From Streptomyces sp. NBC_00690 (GTDB taxonomy: Bacteria; Actinomycetota; Actinomycetes; Streptomycetales; Streptomycetaceae), in the NCBI RefSeq assembly GCF_036226685.1, contig NZ_CP109009.1, positions 5,297,501 to 5,361,500 on the forward strand: DNA of 64,000 nucleotides, in the 5' to 3' direction. Every line of letters starts with the position of its first letter. Positions within the stretch are counted from its first letter, which is position 1. The translations under genes were made by a program, and so were the position numbers. This document shows positions 55,753-64,000 of this stretch, piece after piece. Under the pieces are notes generated by a model, which saw nothing but the letters and a program-made list of their open reading frames with translations, searched no databases and was not told where the DNA came from.

Positions 55753-56511
55753 TCAGAAGCGGCGGGTGATCAGCGCCCGCTTCACTTCCTGGATCGCCTT
55801 GGTGACCTCGATCCCACGCGGACAGGCGTCCGTGCAGTTGAACGTCGTACGGCAGCGCCACACGCCGTCCTTGTCGTTCAGGATCTCCAACCGCTGCTCC
55901 CCGGCCTCGTCGCGCGAGTCGAAGATGAAGCGGTGCGCATTGACGATGGCCGCCGGGCCGAAGTACTGCCCGTCGTTCCAGAACACCGGGCAGGAGCTGG
56001 TGCACGCGGCGCACAGGATGCACTTGGTGGTGTCGTCGAAGCGCTCGCGGTCCTCGGCGGACTGGAAGCGCTCACGCGTCGGCTCGTTCCCCTTGGTCAC
56101 CAGGAACGGCATCACGTCCCGGTACGCCTGGAAGAACGGCTCCATGTCCACGATCAGGTCCTTGAGGACCGTCAGGCCCTTGATGGGCTCGACCGTGATC
56201 GGCTTGGCGGGGTTGAGGTCCTTGATCAGCGTCTTGCAGGCGAGCCTGTTCTTGCCGTTGATCCGCATCGCGTCCGAGCCGCAGATCCCGTGCGCGCACG
56301 AGCGGCGGAAGGTCAGCGTGCCGTCGACATCCCACTTGATCTTGTGAAGACCGTCGAGGACCCGCTCCTTGGGGTCGATCTCGATCGGGAAGTCCTCCCA
56401 GACCGCGTCCTCGGAGACCTCCGGGTTGAAGCGGCGGATGCGGAAGGTGACCGTGATGTACGGCGAGGCGGCTGAGTCGGCCTCGACCTTGTCCAGTACG
56501 GGGGTAGCCAT
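55753..56511 (-). CDS. sdhB: succinate dehydrogenase iron-sulfur subunit
   Basis: The 252-residue protein has the three cluster motifs of SdhB. The [2Fe-2S] motif is CAHGICGSD...C, where Asp replaces the third Cys as in E. coli. The [4Fe-4S] motif is CILCAACTSSCP and the [3Fe-4S]/[4Fe-4S] region is CRTTFNCTDACPRGI. It passes electrons from SdhA to quinone at the membrane. Its ATG overlaps the sdhA stop by one nt (TGATG). Last gene of sdhCDAB, followed by a hairpin. Confidence 0.98.
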   Translation of the reverse strand: MATPVLDKVEADSAASPYITVTFRIRRFNPEVSEDAVWEDFPIEIDPKERVLDGLHKIKWDVDGTLTFRRSCAHGICGSDAMRINGKNRLACKTLIKDLNPAKPITVEPIKGLTVLKDLIVDMEPFFQAYRDVMPFLVTKGNEPTRERFQSAEDRERFDDTTKCILCAACTSSCPVFWNDGQYFGPAAIVNAHRFIFDSRDEAGEQRLEILNDKDGVWRCRTTFNCTDACPRGIEVTKAIQEVKRALITRRF

Positions 56512-58271
56512 CAGTACTTACGCTCCATCGGCTGGTAGCGGGTCTGGACGACCGGCTTGTAGTCGAGACGGATGCTCTCGGAGCCGTCGTCGCCGACCTC
56601 GCGGTACGCCATGGTGTGGCGCATGAAGTTGACGTCGTCGCGGTTGGGGTAGTCCTCGCGGTAGTGACCGCCGCGGGATTCCTTGCGGGCCAGCGCCGAG
56701 ACGGCCATGACCTCGGCCAGGTCGAGCAGGTTGCCCAGCTCGATGGCCTCCAGCAGGTCCGTGTTGAACCGCTTGCCCTTGTCCTGGATGGACACGTTCT
56801 TGTAGCGGGCGCGAAGCTCGCCGATCTTCTCGACCGCCGTCTTGATGGTCTGCTCGGTGCGGAAGACCATGACGTTGGCGTCCATGGTCTCCTGGAGCTC
56901 GCGGCGGATGTCGGAGACCCGCTCCTTGCCGGTGGAGTTGCGCAGCCGCTCCACCTGCTCCTGGACCAGCGACGCCGGGTTCTCGGGGAGATCGACGTAG
57001 TCGTTCTTCGCGGAGTACTCGGCGGCGGCGATGCCGGAGCGCTTGCCGAAGACGTTGATGTCCAGCAGCGAGTTGGTGCCCAGCCGGTTGGCGCCGTGCA
57101 CCGAGACGCAGGCGACCTCACCGGCGGCGTACAGACCGGGAACGACGGTGGTGTTGTCCGAGAGGACCTCACCCTCGACGTTGGTGGGGATGCCGCCCAT
57201 GGCGTAGTGCGCGGTCGGCTGGATCGGGATCGGGTCCGTGTACGGCTCGATGCCCAGATAGGTGCGCGCGAACTCCGTGATGTCGGGCAGCTTGGCGTCC
57301 AGCTGCTCCGGCGGCAGGTGGGTCAGGTCGAGGTAGACGTGGTCGCCCTCGGGTCCGCAGCCGCGGCCCTCGCGGATCTCCGTGTAGATGGAGCGCGAGA
57401 CGACGTCCCGCGAGGCGAGGTCCTTCATGACGGGCGCGTACTTCTCCATGAAGCGCTCGCCGTCCTTGTTGCGCAGGATGCCGCCCTCACCGCGGGCGCC
57501 CTCCGTGAGCAGGATGCCCATGCGCCAGATGCCCGTCGGGTGGAACTGGAAGAACTCCATGTCCTCCAGCGGCAGCCCGCGCCGGTAGCAGGCGGCCTGC
57601 CCGTCACCGGTGAGCGTGTGGGCGTTGGAGGTCACCTTGAAGAACTTGCCGGTGCCGCCGGAGGCGTAGATGACGGCCTTCGCCTGGAAGATGTGGATCT
57701 CGCCGGTGGCCAGCTCGTAGGCGACCACGCCGGACGACTTCTTGACTCCGGTCTCGGGGTCCTCGGTGATCAGCTGGTCCAGGACGTAGAACTCGTTGAA
57801 GAACTCGACGCCCTCCTTGACGCAGTTTTGGTACAGCGTCTGGAGGATCATGTGGCCAGTGCGGTCCGCCGCGTAGCAGGACCTGCGGACGGGGGCCTCG
57901 CCGTGGTTGCGGGAGTGCCCGCCGAAGCGGCGCTGGTCGATGGTGCCGTTCGGGGTGCGGTTGAACGGCAGGCCCATCTTCTCCAGGTCGAGGACGGCGT
58001 CGATGGCCTCCTTCGCCAGGATCTCGGCGGCGTCCTGGTCGACCAGGTAGTCACCGCCCTTGACCGTGTCGAAGGTGTGCCACTCCCAGTTGTCCTCTTC
58101 CACGTTGGCGAGCGCGGCGGCCATGCCGCCCTGCGCCGCACCGGTGTGGGAGCGGGTGGGGTAGAGCTTCGTCAGGACTGCGGTCCGGCTGCGCTTGGTG
58201 GCCTCGATGGCCGCACGCATGCCCGCTCCGCCAGCGCCGACGATGACGGTGTCGTACTTGTGGATCTTCAT
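56511..58271 (-). CDS. sdhA: succinate dehydrogenase flavoprotein subunit
   Basis: ATG 58271 gives 586 residues, the usual length; the longer in-frame reading to 58382 overlaps sdhD. FAD motifs are IVGAGGAGMRAA and RSHTGAAQGGMAAAL, with the flavinylation His in RSHTGAAQGG. Catalytic RRSCYAADRTG and HPTGIW also match. A 586-residue chain oxidises succinate to fumarate with FAD. It follows sdhD by 20 nt and overlaps sdhB by one nt. Confidence 0.98.
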   Translation of the reverse strand: MKIHKYDTVIVGAGGAGMRAAIEATKRSRTAVLTKLYPTRSHTGAAQGGMAAALANVEEDNWEWHTFDTVKGGDYLVDQDAAEILAKEAIDAVLDLEKMGLPFNRTPNGTIDQRRFGGHSRNHGEAPVRRSCYAADRTGHMILQTLYQNCVKEGVEFFNEFYVLDQLITEDPETGVKKSSGVVAYELATGEIHIFQAKAVIYASGGTGKFFKVTSNAHTLTGDGQAACYRRGLPLEDMEFFQFHPTGIWRMGILLTEGARGEGGILRNKDGERFMEKYAPVMKDLASRDVVSRSIYTEIREGRGCGPEGDHVYLDLTHLPPEQLDAKLPDITEFARTYLGIEPYTDPIPIQPTAHYAMGGIPTNVEGEVLSDNTTVVPGLYAAGEVACVSVHGANRLGTNSLLDINVFGKRSGIAAAEYSAKNDYVDLPENPASLVQEQVERLRNSTGKERVSDIRRELQETMDANVMVFRTEQTIKTAVEKIGELRARYKNVSIQDKGKRFNTDLLEAIELGNLLDLAEVMAVSALARKESRGGHYREDYPNRDDVNFMRHTMAYREVGDDGSESIRLDYKPVVQTRYQPMERKY

Positions 58272-58291
58272 GTGGTTCGTCAGCCCCGGCT

Positions 58292-58777
58292 TTAGCGGAT
58301 GTTCGGGTCGAAGGTGAAGATCACCAGCGTGCCCAGCAGGATGGTGAACACCGTCGCGGTGTACAGCAGGCCCTTGAGCCACAGGCGCGTGTTCGGCCGC
58401 TCGGCGTAGTCGTTGATGACGGTACGCAGGCCGTTGGCGCCGTGCAGCATGGCGAGCCAGAGCATCAGCAGGTCCCAGACCTGCCAGAACGGGGACGCCC
58501 AGCGACCGGCGACAAAAGCGAAGCCGATCTTGGAGACGCCGCCGTCCAGCACCAGCTGGATCACGAGGTGGCCGATGACCAGCACGACCAGCACCACGCC
58601 GGAGAGCCGCATGAAGAGCCAGGCGGCCATCTCGAAGTTGCCGCGGGTGGCGCGCGGGGTCTTGCCCGTGCGCTTGCGGGGGGCCTCGATCAGGGGGGCC
58701 GGGTTGTCCACGTCGTAGAGCGAGCCGCTCTCGACGGGACCGATCGCGGAAGAGGTGTCAGCAGACATGTCCGGCAT
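58292..58777 (-). CDS. sdhD: succinate dehydrogenase membrane anchor subunit
   Basis: ATG 58777 overlaps the sdhC stop (TGATG), so this start is chosen over the ATG at 58768. The 161-residue protein has a 50-residue polar N-terminus and three TM helices. The second motif, LVIGHLVIQL, carries a haem-ligand-type His, and LHGANGLRTVINDY is the anchor signature. It anchors SdhAB and helps bind quinone and haem. Confidence 0.93.
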   Translation of the reverse strand: MPDMSADTSSAIGPVESGSLYDVDNPAPLIEAPRKRTGKTPRATRGNFEMAAWLFMRLSGVVLVVLVIGHLVIQLVLDGGVSKIGFAFVAGRWASPFWQVWDLLMLWLAMLHGANGLRTVINDYAERPNTRLWLKGLLYTATVFTILLGTLVIFTFDPNIR

Positions 58778-59157
58778 CAACTCCCGAAGACTTCACGTAC
58801 GGCGTGTCCGAGGACGGGGTAGAGCGCACCCGCCATCAGCACGATCCAAATGCCCATGACCGTCCAGAGCATCTGCTTCTGGTAGCGCGGTCCCTTGGAC
58901 CAGAAGTCCACGGCGATGACCCGCAGGCCGTTGAGCGCGTGGAACAGCACGGCGGCGACGAGGCCGTACTCCAACAGGGCAACGATCGGCGTCTTGTAGA
59001 CGGCTACGACCTTGTCGTAGTCCTCGGGGGAGACACGGACGAGAGCAGTGTCAAGGACATGGACGAACAGGAAGAAGAAGATGAGGACGCCGGTGACTCG
59101 ATGAGCCACCCATGACCACATTCCTTCCCGGCCGCGGTACAGCGTTCCAGCCGGCAC
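58777..59157 (-). CDS. sdhC: succinate dehydrogenase cytochrome b subunit
   Basis: GTG 59157 has GGAGG 8 nt upstream and gives 126 residues. A frame open to 59310 was rejected because this length and N-terminus (VPAGTLYRGREGMWSWVAHRVTG) fit the family. Three TM helices contain FFFLFVHVLDTALV and LFHALNGLRVIAVDFWS, with likely haem-ligand histidines. First gene of sdhCDAB. Confidence 0.93.
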   Translation of the reverse strand: MPAGTLYRGREGMWSWVAHRVTGVLIFFFLFVHVLDTALVRVSPEDYDKVVAVYKTPIVALLEYGLVAAVLFHALNGLRVIAVDFWSKGPRYQKQMLWTVMGIWIVLMAGALYPVLGHAVREVFGS

Positions 59158-59380
59158 GGAAGAGCCCTCCGGGAGCGGGGATTGGGGCCTGCCGGCTTGC
59201 GATGGTCGGTCTGGCCCGGCCGGGTATGGTCCACCGGCCCCGGCCATCGTAGCGACGACTTGTCGGTTCGTTCGCGCCGGGTCGGCAGGTGTGATCAAAC
59301 AGGCAATCAAAGAGCCACGGACGGGCTATCGCCAGGCCGGGTGGTATGGGGACGTGTCGGGGCCGTGGTCGCCGAGGGGG
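59158..59380 (-). promoter_or_regulatory. sdhCDAB promoter region
   Basis: A TACGAT box (59251-59246) lies 89 nt before sdhC, and two direct TTTGAT copies (59311-59306, 59299-59294) sit 12 nt apart upstream. These are candidate promoter and activator sites. The -35 is unclear. Confidence 0.3.
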
Positions 59381-60067
59381 CTAGGACACCAGGCGGATCA
59401 GTCGGGATCGGGCCAGACCGCGCAATTCCTCTGCGGCGACCTCCCGCTCTGTGTCGGGGGTATGGGCGAGTCGCGCACGGATGCCGATCAAGATCTGATC
59501 GAGGTGTTCGGCTGGCCGGAAAGTGACGAGGGAGATGACGAAGGAGTGGCCGAATCTGCTCTCGTACGCGGCGTGGGCCGCGGCCAGTGCGGTCAGGGCG
59601 GATGTCGGTACGTCCGTCAGGGCCCGGTCCGGCCCCGCGGCGGGTTCCCGGGCGAGCGCCTCGTGGAGATCTGCGGGGGAGAGGTCGTAGCTGGCCTCGT
59701 CGCAGGCCGCCAGCAGCACATCGAGATCGGGGTAGGGGCGGTGGGCGGCCAGCCGTTCGGCCCAATGCCGGCTCCCGCAGCAGTTCAGGAGGGCGGCGAC
59801 GGCGGCGTCCTGGTCCATCCGGTTGAGGAGTTCCAGACCGGCGGGCGCGAGGGGGTGCTGCCCGGGCAGTCGGGCTCGTGATCGGGGCGTCAGCGCGGTG
59901 GGAGTGCCCGGCGGGGCTGCCGGTCGCTTCGGGAGGCCGACGGGGACTTCGCTGGACAGCGTGGGCTCCTGGAACTGGGACGCGTCGAGCGCCGGAAGGT
60001 CGTCGGCGATCGAGCGGAGGGCTGGGTGAGGCCGGGAGGGCGACAGGGGAGGGCAAGTGGTTAGCAA
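59381..60067 (-). CDS. uraD: OHCU decarboxylase
   Basis: The C-terminal 160 residues match 2-oxo-4-hydroxy-4-carboxy-5-ureidoimidazoline decarboxylase. Features are LLNRMDQDAAVAALLNCCGSRHWAERLAAHRPYPDLD, a helix with YDLSPADLHEALA, and YESRFGHSFVISLVTFRP. The enzyme gives S-allantoin in purine degradation. The start is uncertain. TTG 60067 gives 228 residues with a disordered Pro-rich N-terminus; ATG 59818 would trim the first domain helix. No other urate genes are near. Upstream is a gap of 326 nt before the GH20 gene. Confidence 0.75.
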   Translation of the reverse strand: MLTTCPPLSPSRPHPALRSIADDLPALDASQFQEPTLSSEVPVGLPKRPAAPPGTPTALTPRSRARLPGQHPLAPAGLELLNRMDQDAAVAALLNCCGSRHWAERLAAHRPYPDLDVLLAACDEASYDLSPADLHEALAREPAAGPDRALTDVPTSALTALAAAHAAYESRFGHSFVISLVTFRPAEHLDQILIGIRARLAHTPDTEREVAAEELRGLARSRLIRLVS

Positions 60068-60393
60068 GTCAGCAAAGAGAACTAATGGAACTTATGGAAC
60101 TAGTGCGACTGACGGTTGGTAAGGGAGGCGAGAGGTGTCGAAGAGGGAGAGGGTTGGAGCGGGCGGACGGTTGGGCGAGACGGCCAGAACCCCAGAACCA
60201 TGTGAAGTAAGTGACAGAAGGGGCAGGAGTGCCTCCACGCTATCGATGCCGCTGAAGGGCTGTCCGACGGATGAGCGATTTTCACCCGGACGGGAGAGTT
60301 TCACCTGCTGTATCAGGTGATGTGGGGTAGTTGGGCCCTTTCATGAGATTCGTCTGATTCATAAGATTCACTCGTTTTAAGGGAGGTATGTAA
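60068..60393 (+). promoter_or_regulatory. GH20 promoter region and ribosome site
   Basis: It holds the palindrome at 60301-60320, a TAAGAT box (60362-60367) 26 nt before the GTG, and GGGAGG (60381-60386) as ribosome site. The region from 60060 is AT-richer than its neighbours. No DasR-type box (ACTGGTCTAGACCACT-like) is seen. Confidence 0.4.
60301..60320. promoter_or_regulatory. TCACCTG-N6-CAGGTGA palindrome before the GH20 gene
   Basis: Perfect 7-bp arms at 60301-60307 and 60314-60320 lie 42 nt upstream of the TAAGAT box. A candidate activator or repressor site. Confidence 0.45.
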
Positions 60394-62031
60394 GTGATAC
60401 GGCATTTCGCGCGTACTGGAGGATGGAGCGGTACGGCAGTCGTCGTGGCCGCTGTCCTCTCGATAGCAGCGACCGGCTGCTCAACGGGAACCTCGGATGA
60501 ACCGGGAGGTTCCGGTCAGTCGGGGCGATCCAGTCGCACCGATGCCGGCGCTGGCCGCGGCACGGCGGACCCCACGCCCAGCCCGTCACCCACCCGGACG
60601 TACCCCCTCTCCACTGCACCGGCGACGATCCCCGCCGTACGGAACCACGAACCGGCACGCGGTCCGGGCTGGCGGCCCGCGCCCGGTTCGGGAGTCGTCG
60701 TCACCGCGGGCGGCGAGGCCCTGGCGGACGAGGCCAGACTGCTCGCAGGCGAACTCAAGATCGCCTACCGGGAGGCCGGGCCCGTCAGACCCGGCGATGT
60801 GGAACTGGTCCTCGCACCCTCCCAGCAGGGCGGCTCCGAGTCGTACACCGTCCAGACCGCCGACAATCGCGTCCGAATAGCGGGTCCCTCCGAAGCCGGT
60901 GTCTTCTACGGCACCCGCACGCTCAAGCAGGCGGTGCGCTCCGGCGGCGCCATGCCCGAAGGCGTCATTCGGGATGCGCCCGACCGGCCTCAGCGCGGAC
61001 TGATGGTGGACACCGCCCGCAAGCACTTCAGCGCGGGCTGGATCGAGGGGCGGCTGCGGGAGATGGCCGACCTCAAGCTCAATCAGTTCGGACTGCACTT
61101 CTCCGACGACCAGGGGTTTCGGATCGAGTCGGACAGCCATCCCGAGGTGGTGTCCCGCGACCACCTGACCAAGGCGGAGGTGCGTCGCATCCTCGCGCTC
61201 GCCGCCTCCCTGCACATCACCGTGATCCCCGAGATCGACTCGCCTGGCCATCTGGGGGCGGTACTCGCCGCCCATCCGCAACTGCGACTCAGGGACGCGG
61301 CGGGTCGCAGCGTGCGGGGAGCGATCGACATCGGCAACCCGGCTTCGGCGCGGCTCGTCGACGAACTCCTCACCGAGTACGCCGATCTGTTCGAAGGTGC
61401 CTATTGGCACCTCGGGGGTGACGAGTACCAGGCCCTCACTCGACGCGATCCGGAAGCATCCTTTCCGCGCCTCGCCGCCATCGCCCGCGAGGAGTACGGC
61501 CCCGAAGGACAGGTCCAGGACCTGGCTACCCAGTGGGTCAACGACCGGGCCGAGGTGTTGCGTCCGCTCGATCGGCGGCTCAAGGCGTGGAACGACGGCT
61601 TCTTCCGCGGCGGTGAGGTCAGCGTCGACAAGGACATCGAGGTCGAGTACTGGACCGGCAAGGAGATAGGGGCCCGCCCGCCCGTGGAGTACCTCGCCGA
61701 GGGGCGCCGGGTGGTGAACGTCAACGACGAGTACCTCTACTACGTACTCGGCGAGCCCAATGACTTCCGCTATCCGACCGGTCAGCGCATCTACGAGCAG
61801 TGGACCCCGCTGGTGCTCCGCGGCACCCGACCGGTTCCAGCGAAGTACTCCGACCAGATCGTCGGGGCACGATTCGCCATCTGGTGTGATCTGGCGGGCT
61901 CCCAGACGCCGGACCAGATCGCGCGGGCGATCGTCCTCCCGCTGAGCGCATTGGCCCAGAAGGTGTGGGACCCGCGGAAACCCGCCCTCAGTTGGGCCCG
62001 GTTCGCGGCGCTCGCCGAACGTCTGGACTGA
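60394..62031 (+). CDS. GH20 beta-N-acetylhexosaminidase, lipoprotein
   Basis: GTG 60394 has GGGAGG 7 nt upstream. The 545-residue protein carries a signal peptide with a lipobox AATGC (Cys29), then a 70-residue Pro/Ser/Thr linker. GH20b and catalytic TIM-barrel domains follow with RGLMVDTARKHFSAGWI and HLGGDEYQ (Asp343-Glu344, the catalytic pair). It should remove terminal N-acetylglucosamine outside the cell from chitin oligomers or cell-wall glycans. Some aromatic positions of classical chitobiases could not be checked. No chitin genes are near. Confidence 0.92.
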   Translation: MIRHFARTGGWSGTAVVVAAVLSIAATGCSTGTSDEPGGSGQSGRSSRTDAGAGRGTADPTPSPSPTRTYPLSTAPATIPAVRNHEPARGPGWRPAPGSGVVVTAGGEALADEARLLAGELKIAYREAGPVRPGDVELVLAPSQQGGSESYTVQTADNRVRIAGPSEAGVFYGTRTLKQAVRSGGAMPEGVIRDAPDRPQRGLMVDTARKHFSAGWIEGRLREMADLKLNQFGLHFSDDQGFRIESDSHPEVVSRDHLTKAEVRRILALAASLHITVIPEIDSPGHLGAVLAAHPQLRLRDAAGRSVRGAIDIGNPASARLVDELLTEYADLFEGAYWHLGGDEYQALTRRDPEASFPRLAAIAREEYGPEGQVQDLATQWVNDRAEVLRPLDRRLKAWNDGFFRGGEVSVDKDIEVEYWTGKEIGARPPVEYLAEGRRVVNVNDEYLYYVLGEPNDFRYPTGQRIYEQWTPLVLRGTRPVPAKYSDQIVGARFAIWCDLAGSQTPDQIARAIVLPLSALAQKVWDPRKPALSWARFAALAERLD

Positions 62032-62568
62032 AAGCCCGCGCACGGTGAAGGCGGCGGGAGCGCGAGGTGCTCGGACGGGTCCGAACATGACCGTCGGCAG
62101 GGGTACGGGGTCCTACGACCGGTGGCGTTCAAGCGGGAGTCGAGGCCCGATCCGGGTCGACGCGACGCCACGGAAGCATCCGGTCAGCGGGGTGCGGCGC
62201 GAGTCCGCCCGGGGGTGTGCGGACTCGCACCGCTGCTTCCCGGGAGCCCGCAGGAACGATGCACCGTCCCGTCAATCGAGCTCCAGGTGCGCAGAATGTA
62301 ACAGAAGTGTGGTGCAAGTGTGTATGGGTAGTGCTCACTTGATAAATCGTGATGTGGGGCGTCCAAGACCGCTCAGCTCCGCCCAAACGTGGCGGACGGG
62401 GCTTGGATGGGAGTAGTTTGCGCCAAGCAGCCCGAGACCCATGCTGATGAGCGGTTCGTAGTACCGCCCTGCAAGGACCCGGTTCTCCGGTGCCTTCGGC
62501 ATGACGCGATTGAGCCACGGGGCTCAGGTGTGCGCGGTAATGACATGCGTGCGCGATGGGAGGCGTCA
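62032..62568. other. 537-nt gap with candidate regulatory sites
   Basis: No gene is convincing. AGTGCTCACT (62330-62339) is a palindrome of the general BldD type. A GGGAGG ribosome site precedes GTG 62569. An A/T-richer patch spans 62285-62350. Confidence 0.4.
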
Positions 62569-63165
62569 GTGGCGTCGAAGAGCCTGAGGGAACTGATCGC
62601 ACAGGCGGACGAGCGGGGATTGGCCGCGAGCGGGCTCGCCTGCCTGGAGCGCTGTCTGCCCCTGCTCGCCTCCGAGACCGATCCACTCGGTCCGTTGTGG
62701 GATGGACTCGCCGAAGGTGCGGAGGGCTGGCCGGGACGGCTGGCCGAAGCCAGGGACACGCTGGCAGGGGCCGCACCCCCGGGCGATGGCGAGGCGGACG
62801 GGGCCGCCGCTCTGATCCGGCACATGCTCGATGCCGCACCGGACGACTGGCAGGTCGAGCCGCTGCGCGAGTGGGCCGACGACTGCTCGGTGGCGGCGCT
62901 CGAACTCCACCACCGACTCGACGCCGGTCCGGCCGGCGAGCCGACCGCGTCCGCCGTGATCGAGGTGCTCAAGGGGTGCCGCGAGGGCGAGCCGACCCAT
63001 GCGGGACCGCTGGTGACCGCCGAACTACGCCGTCAACTGCGGGTCCTGGAGATCCTGGCCCAAGGGGAGGGCCGGATCGGGCTGAGACAGGTGCAGCGCG
63101 TCTCCACCGAGGGGCAGCGGGTGCTGCGCGCGGTGGTGTCCCGCCGGGCCAGGGTCCAGCGCTGA
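62569..63165 (+). CDS. conserved hypothetical, 198 residues, helical
   Basis: GTG 62569 follows GGGAGG by 5 nt. The 198-residue product is mostly alpha-helical, rich in Ala, Glu and Leu (SKSLRELIAQADERGLAASGLACLERCLPLL, AELRRQLRVLEILAQG). It is acidic, with no membrane segment or signal peptide. A longer reading to 62389 has poor coding character. I do not recognise the family or see a catalytic motif. It is alone between two long gaps. Confidence 0.65.
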   Translation: MASKSLRELIAQADERGLAASGLACLERCLPLLASETDPLGPLWDGLAEGAEGWPGRLAEARDTLAGAAPPGDGEADGAAALIRHMLDAAPDDWQVEPLREWADDCSVAALELHHRLDAGPAGEPTASAVIEVLKGCREGEPTHAGPLVTAELRRQLRVLEILAQGEGRIGLRQVQRVSTEGQRVLRAVVSRRARVQR

Positions 63166-63958
63166 TCCGGTCGCGCCCACGGTGAACCCGGCGCGCGGGC
63201 GGGTTCAGGCGTGGCGTCCGGGGCGACCGGCCGGCGCTTCGCTCGGGGGTGTGGCGATCGACGCTGCTTGCCCGGCCTGCGTCAGGGCTGTTTGTCCTGC
63301 TCGGCGTCGTGGTGCGTCAGCGCTGCTCTGCCGCTCGCTCGGCGCGTTGGCCCCCCGTCCTGCCCGGTACACCGATCCGCACATGGGTTCGATGGCCGGT
63401 GCAGGTCATATCGAGGGCGCGCTAGAGAACGGTGCCCTGTGAAGTCCGTTTGCTCGCCCGGATTCGTCAACCACAGACCAGCCGCAGACCAGCCGCAGAC
63501 CAGCTCAGACCAATCCAGACGGCCGCAGACCAGAGCAGTCGAGCGCGGTGGAAAGTGAGCGCGCTGGCGTTCCGAAGGCCGGTGGGCGCTCGCCCGCCAG
63601 GGGGTTTGCCCGCGCTCGGCGGTGGCAGACGGAGGGACGACCGGGGCCGCCACCCCCGGCCTGAGTAGTCCCCTAGAGGCCCCCTGAGCAGGCATTTTGC
63701 GCCCTGGTCGGGGGGCTTCAACCGTTGCGGGTGCGGCCTGTTTCTGGGTCTTTTCGGCCGCTCGTGACCGCTGCTGGTCATGCGTTGGTCACGGTGCCCA
63801 ACTGGAGTCCTCGCAAGTCGCGACGGACTCACTTGGCGTTCAGTAAAGCTGAGGGACCCCTTAAGGCGAAGCGAAAGATCAAATATCGGAAGGCCCTTTT
63901 TAAAGCCGCCCCCGGGTGCTAGAAGTGGAGCTACGAAATCCGCTTGAAAGGCTCTCCC
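63166..63958. other. 793-nt gap without genes
   Basis: No coding frame is convincing. It contains the 11-bp repeats (63471-63533), two GGTCA inverted copies near 63770-63790, and an AT-rich run 63850-63905 that probably carries the promoter of the last gene. Confidence 0.5.
63471..63533. repeat. tandem CCGCAGACCAG units
   Basis: Units of 11 nt begin at 63471, 63482 and 63493; degenerate shorter copies follow (63504, 63514), and one exact copy is at 63523-63533. The period equals that of the array at 23881-23957, though the sequences differ. Confidence 0.7.
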
Positions 63959-64000
63959 GTGTCACGTTCGCACACCCCCCTACCCGCAGAGGACCGCACG
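63959..64000 (+). CDS. N-terminal fragment of a gene cut by the window end
   Basis: GTG 63959 follows GAAAGG by 7 nt and opens a frame of 14 codons beginning MSRSHTPLPAEDR. The fragment is too short to identify. The AT-rich leader upstream supports a real start. Confidence 0.45.
   Translation, partial: MSRSHTPLPAEDRT

Noticed and set aside
56616..58295. 559-codon plus-strand frame opposite sdhA
   Set aside because: Shadow of sdhA, whose motifs are unambiguous.
63182..63442. Short open frames at the window end
   Set aside because: No ribosome site, no recognisable motif, and biased composition only.

Overview
The window is high-GC DNA with many GTG starts, 1-11 nt translational overlaps and dense chromosomal housekeeping genes. 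It reads as the core chromosome of a Streptomyces or close relative. The order sucCD - perM - purN - purH - folD - mdh - glyA - trpS - dacA - sdhCDAB is, from memory, the order of the SCO48xx region of S. coelicolor; this was not checked by alignment. I see no rRNA, tRNA, CRISPR array, prophage or insertion sequence.

Layout. 1-6131: a SWIM zinc-finger gene (minus, cut by the window edge) divergent from a translationally coupled MoxR ATPase / DUF5682 / vWA operon. 6734-8821: sucC-sucD. 9025-14029: a membrane-tethered HTH plus sigma-like regulator (minus), the cell-division membrane protein gene perM (plus) and a small membrane protein gene (minus). 14335-19360: purN-purH, a membrane protein gene (minus), folD and a DUF3017 gene. 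19752-22054: an XRE/DUF2690 membrane regulator and mdh. 22252-27148: a small hypothetical, a Tat-exported hydrolase, an EamA-like permease, a lipoprotein plus ATP-grasp pair and a secreted polysaccharide deacetylase. 27527-30298: an ornithine aminotransferase gene (minus) and glyA (plus). 30412-33119: ECF sigma factor, putative anti-sigma factor and secreted/membrane protein operon (minus). 33166-35093: trpS and a 2H phosphoesterase gene. 35230-39381: a decaprenyl-phospho-arabinose type cluster (dprE2, dprE1 minus; PAP2 phosphatase, ubiA-type prenyltransferase plus). 39437-44264: YihY protein, RibD-like reductase, D-Ala-D-Ala carboxypeptidase (minus), small membrane protein and metallophosphoesterase. 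44230-49362: a two-component system (minus) divergent from an MMPL transporter. 49440-52112: a three-gene TetR operon (minus) with two palindromic operators, divergent from an alpha/beta hydrolase. 52168-54944: a small possibly ubiquitin-like protein coupled to a DUF4132 protein. 55050-59157: a small membrane protein and sdhCDAB (minus). 59381-64000: OHCU decarboxylase, a GH20 lipoprotein, a hypothetical, and a long regulatory stretch leading to a gene cut by the window end.

How it works together. Three TCA-cycle loci (sucCD, mdh, sdhCDAB) and one-carbon/purine genes (folD, glyA, purN, purH) form the metabolic backbone. Cell-envelope genes (perM, dacA, dprE1/dprE2/ubiA/PAP2, yihY, deacetylase, MMPL) and signalling genes are interleaved. 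The parts least explained by known biology are the 98-residue protein ending in Gly-Gly coupled to DUF4132, the lipoprotein with an RGGFG tail next to an ATP-grasp ligase, the SWIM/MoxR/DUF5682/vWA set, and several palindromic operators or structured leaders. All product names rest on reading the sequence by eye; no database search was possible.
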